Below, in pieces: positions 17,813 through 26,199 of a stretch of 64,000 bases of DNA. The notes beneath the pieces were generated by a model. That model made no database searches, was not told where the DNA came from, and was given only the letters and a program-made list of their open reading frames with translations. Source of the DNA: Flavobacterium sp. AG291. GTDB lineage: Bacteria > Bacteroidota > Bacteroidia > Flavobacteriales > Flavobacteriaceae. A program made the position numbers and the translations under genes. Where the stretch lies: NCBI RefSeq assembly GCF_003350375.1, contig NZ_QQAR01000014.1:1-64000 (forward strand), read 5' to 3'. Position 1 is the stretch's first letter; each line of letters starts with the position of its first letter.

Positions 17813-20004
17813 TAGTATATGACTGTAGGTTTTATAAGTATTGTCAGTTTTTTTCTGGAATCTTCTCTTTTACGCGAACTAAATAGCCATTTTATGATCG
17901 GTATCCTGGCCAGCAAAGGAACACCCGTTCCCGAATCATTTTTTACCTTTTCTTCAAGTCCTCCCAAAACAATAAGATCCTGATCGCGTACCCTGATCAG
18001 TGAAGTGAATTCCCTTGAATTAATACCCGGAGGGGCATCTTTGTCAATTCGGTCTCCATTAAAGCTTGATTGTATTACTTTAACATCCAGTGTTATCTGC
18101 CCATCACCTGAAACCAATGGACGTATGGTAACTGATAGCTCAGCATCTATAGGCTGGTAATTCTTAATTTCTGATGCCTGAGGGATTTGCGAACCATAAA
18201 AATTTTGGTTGGTTACCACATAATAAGTAGTCTCGCCAATAGATAGATGTGCTTTATGTCCATTTAGTGTGGATAGTCTTGGTGAGGAGCGTATTTTTAG
18301 GTCTCCATTTGATTCCATCGCTTTTAGGCTTAGGTAAAAGTTAGGGACAACACTACCGATATTAAGCGAACCAAAGCCGTCAAAACGGTTAATAATGTTA
18401 TTGATGGTATTGGCTCCCAGGGTTATATCTGCCGAAGGAAATACAGATCCCTGAGTAGTGGCCGACTTGTCGCCAATTCCTGCCTGTATGCCCGTTTCTA
18501 TTATGGCGCTTCGACTTACTTCAAGCAGCATCACTTCTATTAATATAACAGGAACCGGCTTGTCGATATACTGAATAAAAGATTCAAAACGTTGGATGTT
18601 TTCTGCAGGGCCATTCACTATAAAACTATTCAGTTCCTTATCTACTTTGATATCGAGATCCCTTTTTACTTCCTCAGGTATAATTGTAAGTATCGATTCA
18701 GCAGGCTTACTATCACGGTTTGTATTTTGGCTTTGCGTGTTTTGAGTTTGTCCGGTTCCCGTGGTATTGAAGCCACCAGTATTATAATTGGTATAATTTG
18801 GTGTAGATGTTCTGCCTACATTTCGTTCCACTATGTCCGGGTCTGCCATAAGTTCAATAGAGCGGTGCATCATTGGAATAGATTTTACATTTCGGATGGT
18901 GAGTTGTGTTTTTGTACCGAAATAATATATTCCATTACTTTTTAGAAAGCTGTAGGTATCCGATCCTGCCGCTGGCATTGACATACCTGCGGTATTTCCA
19001 TCAATATATTGGGAATTGGCTGATTGCGCGGAATTTCGAGAAGTTGTATTAGTAGTTGGTTGTGCGGAATTTTGCGAATTTGAAGCAAAAATTTTGCTTA
19101 AAAGCTCATCAAAAGTAATGTGTCTGGCCTTGACAGTTGCATTACCTGCATTCTCAAGAGGGCTTGCAATAAACATATCTATTCCAAGCTCTGTGCCTAT
19201 GTCATATACTATACTGGCAATAGGGGTATTTTCAAAATCAACTTCAAGCAGCTGCTTGTCTTTATCAATGATAGTGAAAAAGAAATTGGATTTACGGGAC
19301 TTCATTGGTCTGCTCTGTTTGATCGCAGCAGTGGAAGAATCATTACCGGTCGCTGAATTTCCTGTTGAGCCGTCACGATCAAACAGATAGAAGTTATCTC
19401 TTGATTTTGTAACAAAAAGGTCGTTGCCGTAAGCCAGTTTGTTTAGTGCTGCATCAAAAGGCATACTTTTAATATATGCTGTTAGGCTAAGGTTTTCCAT
19501 TCCAGGTGTAAATACAAGATTTTTACCTGATATGTCCATTATTTTCCTAAAAGCATCATAAAGTTTATCGTCTTTTAAGTTTAGTGTCAATAAATCGCTG
19601 GTGGGATCATAGCTAGCCTCTATGTTTTTTTCTACAGGAACGGGTTTTGGCGCCTCATAAGGTTTTATCGAAAGAATGTTACCTGTAAAATCAATGGTTA
19701 ACTTATATTCTTTGCACAGATATACTAAAAGATCGGCTACTGCTACATCGGTAAAATTGTTGACTATATTAATTTGTTTAAGGGCAGGTGAAACGTTTAA
19801 ATTAACCTTATGTATATCGGCTACCGCAAGCAAAAAATCTGAAAGGGAACTTTCCTTAATATTAATATTGACTTTCTGGGTTAAACCCGGGCTATCCGCA
19901 GCAATTGCTTCAATGTTATTGCGAAGATTATCGATTCGTTGATTTTCCTGGGAAAAAACAAAAGTTGAAACAAAAAAAAATAAAACAGGGAGTAGGTATT
20001 TCAT
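17812..20004 (-). CDS. gspD: Type II secretion secretin GspD
   Basis: 730 residues from the ATG at 20004, which starts a good signal peptide (MKYLLPVLFFFVSTFVFSQ); a GTG at 20034 would add ten residues ahead of it. After an STN-like domain (SLSDFLLAVADIHKVNLNV) come N-domain repeats, a Ser/Asn/Gln-rich linker, and the secretin core: VPVILIEVMLLEVSRSAIIE, SSPRLSTLNGHKAHLSIG, VTIRPLVSGDGQITLDVKV, LIRVRDQDLIVLGGL and the closing VPLLARIPIIKWLF. It forms the outer-membrane ring of the machine. The call is clear; the low-complexity region around residues 400-430 is unusual. Confidence 0.92.
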   Translation of the reverse strand: MKYLLPVLFFFVSTFVFSQENQRIDNLRNNIEAIAADSPGLTQKVNINIKESSLSDFLLAVADIHKVNLNVSPALKQINIVNNFTDVAVADLLVYLCKEYKLTIDFTGNILSIKPYEAPKPVPVEKNIEASYDPTSDLLTLNLKDDKLYDAFRKIMDISGKNLVFTPGMENLSLTAYIKSMPFDAALNKLAYGNDLFVTKSRDNFYLFDRDGSTGNSATGNDSSTAAIKQSRPMKSRKSNFFFTIIDKDKQLLEVDFENTPIASIVYDIGTELGIDMFIASPLENAGNATVKARHITFDELLSKIFASNSQNSAQPTTNTTSRNSAQSANSQYIDGNTAGMSMPAAGSDTYSFLKSNGIYYFGTKTQLTIRNVKSIPMMHRSIELMADPDIVERNVGRTSTPNYTNYNTGGFNTTGTGQTQNTQSQNTNRDSKPAESILTIIPEEVKRDLDIKVDKELNSFIVNGPAENIQRFESFIQYIDKPVPVILIEVMLLEVSRSAIIETGIQAGIGDKSATTQGSVFPSADITLGANTINNIINRFDGFGSLNIGSVVPNFYLSLKAMESNGDLKIRSSPRLSTLNGHKAHLSIGETTYYVVTNQNFYGSQIPQASEIKNYQPIDAELSVTIRPLVSGDGQITLDVKVIQSSFNGDRIDKDAPPGINSREFTSLIRVRDQDLIVLGGLEEKVKNDSGTGVPLLARIPIIKWLFSSRKREDSRKKLTILIKPTVIY

Positions 20005-20049
20005 GTAAGGTTTTTCTAGTAACTTTCTAATCACGTCAAATATATTAAA

Positions 20050-21459
20050 TCATTCCATTAACAGAGAAAAAACTTCCTCTATTGCAGTTGTGCCGTCATT
20101 TATTAAGTCAATTGCATTTTTTTGGAGGGTCTGTATAGTGTTTTCCTGCAAATAGTGGTCAATGGATAGCGTGTTTGATTTTATTAATGCCATCAGCTCT
20201 TTGTTTACCGGAAGTATCTCATAAATTGCTTTACGTCCGGAATAGCCGGTATGATAACATTGTTCACATCCTGTAGCTTCATAATGATATGTTAAGGTAT
20301 CAGGAATTTTAAAACCGGTAGGGAACAAATCCTGATGGATCGGCTTTTGTGTTTTACAGCTATTACATAGTTTACGAACCAGTCTTTGCGCGATACTTAT
20401 ATTCAAAGTACTTGCAATCAGAAAAGGAGGTACTCCCATATCAATGAGTCGTGATACAGTTGCCCAGGCGGAGTTAGTATGTATAGTGGAAAGTACAAGG
20501 TGGCCGGTCAATGCTGCCCTGATTGCCATGTTGGCTGTGTTGACATCACGAATCTCACCAACCATGATGATATCCGGATCCTGCCTTAGGAAAGTTCGGA
20601 GTGTAGCGGCAAAATCGAGGCCTATGTTTTCCTTTAACTGAACCTGATTGATACCTTCGAGAGTATATTCTATAGGGTCTTCTACAGTAAGTATATTTGT
20701 ATCCGGCAGATTTAGCTTTTTTAAAGTCGCATATAATGTGGTAGTTTTTCCCGACCCCGTAGGTCCGGAAATCAGCACAATTCCATTAGGCTTTCTTATA
20801 CCTTCCAGATAAGTTCTTAGTTCTTTAGGGGTAAAGCCAATCGATTCCAGTGCGATATGGTCGGTATCTTTACTCAAAATCCTTAGCACTATTTTCTCAC
20901 CGTGCAGGGTAGGAAGTACCGAAACCCTCACATCAAAATCCTCATATTCTGTAGTAACGGTTATACGGCCATCTTGTGGCAATCTTTTTTCAGAAATATC
21001 CAGTTGTGCACGGATCTTAACTTTATTGACAATTATCGGATACTCTTCCAGGCTTATATGGAACTGCTCTTTAAGTTTTCCATCAAGACGAAAGCGAACT
21101 CTTGCCTTTGCCTCATAAGGCTCCAGATGGATGTCACTGCTTCCTGTTTCTTTTGCTGAAAGTAATATTTTTTCAAGGAAATCCGTTGAATAATGGATTT
21201 CAGAGACGCGGGAATGGTTCGATTTTCTGTAATTAGTCGAAAGATAACGGCTGATGTTTTCACTGGTTTCTGCTACCAACTCTACCTGTAACCCTAATAA
21301 TATGAACAATTCCGATTTTAACTGGTCAATGTTGGGGTTGTCTGTTTTAAATGTTGTGACTTCCGTAGTTTTGGATTCGGGCACTATCCGATAATGGTAA
21401 GCCTGTTCCGCATTGACGAGTTGCTGTAACTCGACAGGAATGTTGAAATTATGCTCCAT
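20050..21459 (-). CDS. gspE: Type II secretion ATPase GspE
   Basis: 469 residues. A short N-terminal domain precedes the Arg-rich region and the motor: Walker A GPTGSGKT at 232-239, Asp box (ILTVEDPIEYTLEGINQ), Walker B region DPDIIMVGEIRD at 294-305, His box (GHLVLSTIHTNSA), and a tetracysteine zinc element (CNSC at 365-368, CEQC at 398-401) typical of GspE/PilB assembly ATPases. It powers pseudopilus extension. It is the only secretion ATPase in the cluster. It sits between the prepilin peptidase (3-base gap) and the secretin. Confidence 0.93.
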   Translation of the reverse strand: MEHNFNIPVELQQLVNAEQAYHYRIVPESKTTEVTTFKTDNPNIDQLKSELFILLGLQVELVAETSENISRYLSTNYRKSNHSRVSEIHYSTDFLEKILLSAKETGSSDIHLEPYEAKARVRFRLDGKLKEQFHISLEEYPIIVNKVKIRAQLDISEKRLPQDGRITVTTEYEDFDVRVSVLPTLHGEKIVLRILSKDTDHIALESIGFTPKELRTYLEGIRKPNGIVLISGPTGSGKTTTLYATLKKLNLPDTNILTVEDPIEYTLEGINQVQLKENIGLDFAATLRTFLRQDPDIIMVGEIRDVNTANMAIRAALTGHLVLSTIHTNSAWATVSRLIDMGVPPFLIASTLNISIAQRLVRKLCNSCKTQKPIHQDLFPTGFKIPDTLTYHYEATGCEQCYHTGYSGRKAIYEILPVNKELMALIKSNTLSIDHYLQENTIQTLQKNAIDLINDGTTAIEEVFSLLME

Positions 21460-21462
21460 TGG

Positions 21463-21948
21463 CTATGAATACAAATAATAAGGCTCCAGAAAAAATGAAG
21501 CTACATAAATAAATAAAAAAAATAGAGCAATATATCCCGCTAAAGGTACATTTTTATGTGTACCGGTATTCTTTAAAAAATAATGGATGAGAAGAGAGAA
21601 AAAAAGTGAAAAGACAAAAAGCACTACAAAGGTTGTTGTTGGAAAAATAAAACTCAGAAAAAGCAACAATAAGATGTCTCCAATACCCATAGTGCCGTTA
21701 ATGAAATTCATCTTCAGTTTTAACCTTGAATACAAAAACAGAATCAGTAAAAGGATAATTATAATGCTCAGATTTATTAAAGAATAAACTAACGAAAGCT
21801 CGTATCCTAAATTCTTCGCCTGTACTATATATCCTATCACTCCTACTAGGGGATATAAGAACCAGTATACTAGTCTATCCCTAAAATCCTGTAGAAAAAT
21901 TATAAAAAATACGGCAATAATACCGGCCTTCAATATGAAATCAATCAT
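21463..21948 (-). CDS. Short prepilin peptidase (A24 type), GspO-like
   Basis: 161 residues with five or six membrane spans. The two catalytic aspartates of the A24 family are visible in FLQDFRDRLVYW near the N-terminus and in the GxGD element GTMGIGDILLLL. It is about half the size of PilD/GspO and lacks the cytoplasmic Cys-rich/methyltransferase region, so it should cleave leaders without methylating the new N-terminus. It overlaps the pseudopilin gene by 8 bases. All three typical pseudopilins here have Ser instead of Gly at -1, so this peptidase may have matching specificity. Confidence 0.8.
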   Translation of the reverse strand: MIDFILKAGIIAVFFIIFLQDFRDRLVYWFLYPLVGVIGYIVQAKNLGYELSLVYSLINLSIIIILLLILFLYSRLKLKMNFINGTMGIGDILLLLFLSFIFPTTTFVVLFVFSLFFSLLIHYFLKNTGTHKNVPLAGYIALFFLFIYVASFFLEPYYLYS

Positions 21949-22351
21949 TGGTAACCTCTTTAGGATTACCGTTATGGTCTATTTCCCAAACATTAAAAAT
22001 GCCATCACCATTAAAATCGGTAATGGCTGTAGCCCTGGCTTTAAATTCATTATTGGTCGCCTGTATAATTTCATAGGAATAATTAGCTGTGCCGTTCTCT
22101 TTAACGGTTTTTGGTACTTCAAAGTCAATTTCATTGAAATCCATGCTGTACTTTGAATACATATAGAAGTATTGTTTCTGAGCATTCGAAATTGCTTTGA
22201 GCTGTGTTTGTGCTTCTACACTCTTAGCCTTTGAAATAAGAGGCATTAGATTAGGTAAAGCTATCAATAAAAGTATACCTATAATTGCCAGTACTATAAG
22301 TATTTCCTGCAGGTTATAGGAGGGTAGTTTTTTAGTTGAATATCTTTGCAT
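21941..22351 (-). CDS. gspG: Major pseudopilin GspG-like
   Basis: 136 residues from the ATG at 22351. A TTG at 22372 lies inside the candidate -7 box and would lengthen the leader, so it is rejected. The leader MQRYSTKKLPS is followed by YNLQEILIVLAIIGILLLIA, with Glu at +5 and the long hydrophobic helix of class III pilins. Ser replaces Gly at -1. The mature end (FNGDGIFNVWEIDHNG) has an Asp-rich turn reminiscent of the calcium site of GspG. As first gene of the operon and main filament subunit it would be made in the highest amount. Confidence 0.8.
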   Translation of the reverse strand: MQRYSTKKLPSYNLQEILIVLAIIGILLLIALPNLMPLISKAKSVEAQTQLKAISNAQKQYFYMYSKYSMDFNEIDFEVPKTVKENGTANYSYEIIQATNNEFKARATAITDFNGDGIFNVWEIDHNGNPKEVTND

Positions 22352-22369
22352 ATCCTTGATTGATTTACG

Positions 22370-22377
22370 CAAAAATA
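22370..22377 (-). promoter_or_regulatory. Candidate -7 box of the secretion operon
   Basis: On the minus strand TATTTTTG fits TAnnTTTG and ends 18 bases before the pseudopilin ATG at 22351. A -33 element was not evident. It supports the ATG start over the upstream TTG. Confidence 0.4.
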
Positions 22378-22431
22378 TTGATATAAAATAAATTACGCTA
22401 TTTTAATATTACAATTTTCTTGTTATAAAAA

Positions 22432-22454
22432 CACAAAATTTATTTCATTTTGTG
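22432..22454. promoter_or_regulatory. Inverted repeat between divergent promoters
   Basis: CACAAAAT and ATTTTGTG form an 8-bp perfect inverted repeat with a 7-base centre. It lies between the secretion operon (starts 22351, -) and the second RHS unit (starts 22541, +). It could be an operator shared by both; no regulator gene is adjacent. Confidence 0.35.
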
Positions 22455-22540
22455 ATAATGAGGTTTTCAGTAAAAGTGTTTACCTTATTTATAATATTTT
22501 TATTGACAATATTTTACTTACAAATCTTAACCAATTGAAA

Positions 22541-25500
22541 ATGAATTTAATTTTAAAATCCAGGGTAGTCTTGGGCTTGGTGTTTTGTCTTTCGCTCATT
22601 ACACCTACGTTACTTCGGGCACAGACTTTACCTACAAACGCACCAAGGTCAATTGAGGGGCAGTTGCCTGAAATAACCCCTCCTTCACCTACGGTGGCAA
22701 ATTTAATGAAATTTGAAGAAGTGCCGGTTAATAACTATAATGGTATTCCTGATATAAGTATTCCATTATATAGTGTTGATACGCATTCCAAAGATGTAAA
22801 GCTTGACATAGCTTTAAAGTACCATCCCTCTTCAGTAGCTGTTTTGGAAACAGCATCCTATACAGGATTGGGCTGGAGTCTTTTTGCCGGAGGAACTATC
22901 TCAAGAACCGTTAAAGGCGCTCCGGACGAGGGCGTGGATGCTGAGGGTACTGGTGCGAATAATTATCGAATCGGGATTTTTCAGGATAATATTGCCGATG
23001 CAGGAGAAAGTTATTTGGTTAACAGGTATGAACAAGTGCTTGGCCTATTGGGTGCTAACCAGTCCTTAAGCCTGGAGCAATTAAGGATGATTGGTAATTT
23101 TGGATGGAATGTGTGCCAAAAGGGCTGGATGGACACCGAGTATGATCTTTACCAATATAATTTTATGGGTTATACCGGCAGGTTTATGATCAAAAGAAAT
23201 CCTGTGACTCAACGACTGGAGCCCATAAAGCTTGACAACAATAATAATATGAAGATTGTTTTCAATTATACACAAGCTCAAGCTCAATACGGAGCCAGTT
23301 TTTTTTATGATTATACTTTTGATGGTTTTGACCTCTTTGATGATAAAGGTTATAGGTATTCATTTAATGCAAAAGAGATAACAAAAGAAAGTATTTATAA
23401 TTCTTCATTACCTTTTGGTGGAGGATCTGCTGGTGCTTCGAGTTCAACATTAAATTATATAAGTGCGTATAATCTAACCGCAATATATGACAATAATGAT
23501 AAGATTATTGCTCAGTTCTTTTATACAGATGCGGTAGAAGAAGTGGAAATGGAAAACTCAACCCAGAGTTCTATCACTACCGAGCCATATCATTCTTTAG
23601 CTAGTGCAGGTTTTCAGATATACGGTCTTTTACCGCGATCGATCACACAGAAAACAAGAACCGAAACTACAACAAAAAAGTTATCATTAATTGAAGTGAC
23701 AGATAAGGCCCGAATCAACTTTTACACGGGTTTGGGAAGAGAGGATAGTAACCTTAATAAAAATACTAATGAATTGGCTCCAAAGTTAGATTCGATAGTT
23801 GTGAAGAACTGGTATGGTGAAAGAATCAAGCAATACAAGTTTACGTATGATTATCTTACCATAGCGGCAGGTCAAAGTAGCCTTTCAAGGCTTGCACTTT
23901 CAAAGATTACGGAGAAAGATTGTCGATATGGTCTAAATAGTGAGCAAGGTAAAGAATTGTCACATGTGATGAATTACAGGTTCCCATATGCCACTTCTCA
24001 ATTAGGATTAAAGAGGGACTATTGGGGGTATTTTAGTCAGAGACCCTTTGGTAGTAAACGCACCGACGAGAAGTGGTGTTCTACGCATGTTTTGGAAAGT
24101 ATCATTTATCCTACAGGGGGCAGTGTTGTTTTTGACTGGGGCCCTAACACTTATTCATACGAGGGAGACAAGGAGATCACAGATTTTACAGTTGATGATG
24201 CTTCTGAACAATTCTTGTTTGAGATGGAGATCCCTGCAGATGGCGAGGTGGGGATTTTTCCACTGGACCCGCAAATAGATATTCATCAAATTTATTTTGT
24301 TCCGGATTCTCCTGTTGATGGGGGCGAAATTTACATAAGGCCTGAATTTAATAGATTCGGACAGTCTCTTACTACATTAGGTGATAATTATCGAAATGAC
24401 GGCACGGCAAGGACAGCTACATACTCCTTAAAAAGTGATGTTAAATATTATGTCTCTTATACATCTCCTGATGGTTATACACCTATTAAATTAAGAGCCT
24501 ATTGGGACATAGCTAACATAAATCCTCTTGATAGTCTATGGTTAACAGGCGGAGGGCTGCGAATCAATAAAATTTCGTATTATGCCGATGCTAACCAGGC
24601 TAATACACCCAGTAAGGAAAAGCGTTTTAAATATACAAAATTCGATGACCCACAGAGAAGCAGTGGTTCTTTGGTTTCTCCTTTGCCGCTCTACAATTAT
24701 GATCAAGCAAAGGAAGCCTATGTAGCAGCGAGTGGAAGTTCGGGTCCGGGAGGAACGATTAGAGATCCCTTTCACTTAGAACCTTTACAGAATTTATCTT
24801 CTACAATTCCACCGGTAGCGACCTCAAGCCAGGCATTTATGGTAGTATATCGTAATCAAACGCTTCTGAATAACCTTAAATATATTCGGACCCAGGGATC
24901 GGATGTAGGATATAAAAATGTTACTGTTTATGAGACTGGAAACGGAAAAACAGAATATACATATACTTCTCCAATAGACTATCCCGAGATAGATTTTTCG
25001 GTTAGACCACCCTTTTACTTTCCGTTAGATAAGGACTATAAACGAGGGCTACTGCAAAAGGAAAAACAGTATAGTCAGGATATATCTTTTATCACACAAT
25101 ACAAACCCGTGTCTGAGAGTATCTATGAATACCATATTATTAATGACAGTATCCCGGGATATGAAGGCAAAATTCATGTAGGGTATCAGATGCCACCCAG
25201 CCCATCACCGATGGCTTCGTCTTATGGTTCGTATGATCTTTTCAAGGAAGCGCTCAGTTATGATCCTGATTGGGGGACAAGTTACGATTTGTATGCATTT
25301 CATTCTCTGGGGCAAGAGATGGAGGCTCACTTTGGTTGGCCAGTGCTTAAGAAAAAAACAACCAATAATTATTTTTATCCTACCTCAAATTCATCAGCAC
25401 AAATTGTATCGTCATACGAGGAGTACAAATACAATTTTAATTTGAAAAAGCTAGCGGAATCTTCTACTGTTACCAGTAAAGATGAAGTGCTTAAAACATT

Positions 25501-26176
25501 AAACTTTTATGACAACAACCATGCTAATAGAAACCGTATAGGTGTTTTGAGAGGAACCGAATCATATAGGGATAATATATTGACAGATAAAAAATCGATA
25601 ACATTCTCCAATACTGCCTGGGGATCTGAGAATATATCATTTCTGCCTAAAACTATTTCAATAGGTAAAGGAAATATTACTCCGGAGCCAAAGATTCAGT
25701 TTCTTAGATATGATAAATACAGTAATCCTGTGGAGGCGAAACAGGAAGATGGTAAGAGCGTTTGTTATATATGGGGATACGACTCCAGTTATCCTGTTGC
25801 TATTATAGAAAACATGGATTATAGTACTTTGGTATCTAATACGTCATGGATTGGATATGTCAACAATGCGATTGGTTATTCAAACCTTAAGCCTGGGCAA
25901 TCCCAGTATTCGCAAAAGACAACATTGATGCTGCAAAGCCTTAATAATCTTAGAGCTGCGCTTCCTTCTGTTTCACCCGTTACAGCTTTTGCATATAAGC
26001 CACTGGTTGGAGCAATTGCGAAAATAGATTCCAGAGGTAATAAGACCACTTATTCTTATGATGGCTTTGGAAGGCTGGAGGAAGTTAGGGAGAAGGAATT
26101 TAATGAGTCTAATGCCAATGAAGTCGGTAACCTTATTTCCAGGAACATATATAATTTTAGGCCAAACTCAAACTAA
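22541..26176 (+). CDS. YD-repeat/RHS partner protein, unit 2
   Basis: 1211 residues from the ATG at 22541 (a TTG two codons earlier adds nothing). A signal peptide (LVFCLSLITPTLLRAQ) leads into the same opening block as unit 1: FEEVPVNNYNGIPDISIPLY, LDIALKYHPSSVAV, TGLGWSLFAGGTISR. YD-like segments follow and it ends KTTYSYDGFGRLEEVREKE. It is longer than its paralogue, mainly in the middle. The toxin gene follows after 23 bases. Its direction is away from the secretion operon, with which it shares a 190-bp divergent promoter region. Its role as shell half of the toxin is inferred. Confidence 0.75.
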   Translation: MNLILKSRVVLGLVFCLSLITPTLLRAQTLPTNAPRSIEGQLPEITPPSPTVANLMKFEEVPVNNYNGIPDISIPLYSVDTHSKDVKLDIALKYHPSSVAVLETASYTGLGWSLFAGGTISRTVKGAPDEGVDAEGTGANNYRIGIFQDNIADAGESYLVNRYEQVLGLLGANQSLSLEQLRMIGNFGWNVCQKGWMDTEYDLYQYNFMGYTGRFMIKRNPVTQRLEPIKLDNNNNMKIVFNYTQAQAQYGASFFYDYTFDGFDLFDDKGYRYSFNAKEITKESIYNSSLPFGGGSAGASSSTLNYISAYNLTAIYDNNDKIIAQFFYTDAVEEVEMENSTQSSITTEPYHSLASAGFQIYGLLPRSITQKTRTETTTKKLSLIEVTDKARINFYTGLGREDSNLNKNTNELAPKLDSIVVKNWYGERIKQYKFTYDYLTIAAGQSSLSRLALSKITEKDCRYGLNSEQGKELSHVMNYRFPYATSQLGLKRDYWGYFSQRPFGSKRTDEKWCSTHVLESIIYPTGGSVVFDWGPNTYSYEGDKEITDFTVDDASEQFLFEMEIPADGEVGIFPLDPQIDIHQIYFVPDSPVDGGEIYIRPEFNRFGQSLTTLGDNYRNDGTARTATYSLKSDVKYYVSYTSPDGYTPIKLRAYWDIANINPLDSLWLTGGGLRINKISYYADANQANTPSKEKRFKYTKFDDPQRSSGSLVSPLPLYNYDQAKEAYVAASGSSGPGGTIRDPFHLEPLQNLSSTIPPVATSSQAFMVVYRNQTLLNNLKYIRTQGSDVGYKNVTVYETGNGKTEYTYTSPIDYPEIDFSVRPPFYFPLDKDYKRGLLQKEKQYSQDISFITQYKPVSESIYEYHIINDSIPGYEGKIHVGYQMPPSPSPMASSYGSYDLFKEALSYDPDWGTSYDLYAFHSLGQEMEAHFGWPVLKKKTTNNYFYPTSNSSAQIVSSYEEYKYNFNLKKLAESSTVTSKDEVLKTLNFYDNNHANRNRIGVLRGTESYRDNILTDKKSITFSNTAWGSENISFLPKTISIGKGNITPEPKIQFLRYDKYSNPVEAKQEDGKSVCYIWGYDSSYPVAIIENMDYSTLVSNTSWIGYVNNAIGYSNLKPGQSQYSQKTTLMLQSLNNLRAALPSVSPVTAFAYKPLVGAIAKIDSRGNKTTYSYDGFGRLEEVREKEFNESNANEVGNLISRNIYNFRPNSN

Positions 26177-26199
26177 TCCAGCACTAAAGAATCATTATT

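Noticed and set aside
12542..20641. Plus-strand ORFs within the secretion operon
   Set aside because: They lie opposite long conserved genes, have no family features and show the composition of antisense shadows.
10760..22351. Interpretation of the operon as a type IV twitching pilus
   Set aside because: There is one assembly ATPase and no PilT-like retraction ATPase. GspC-, GspL- and GspK-like components are present, which fits a type II secretion machine better.
22352..22372. TTG start for the major pseudopilin
   Set aside because: It overlaps the candidate -7 box. The ATG at 22351 gives a normal 11-residue leader.
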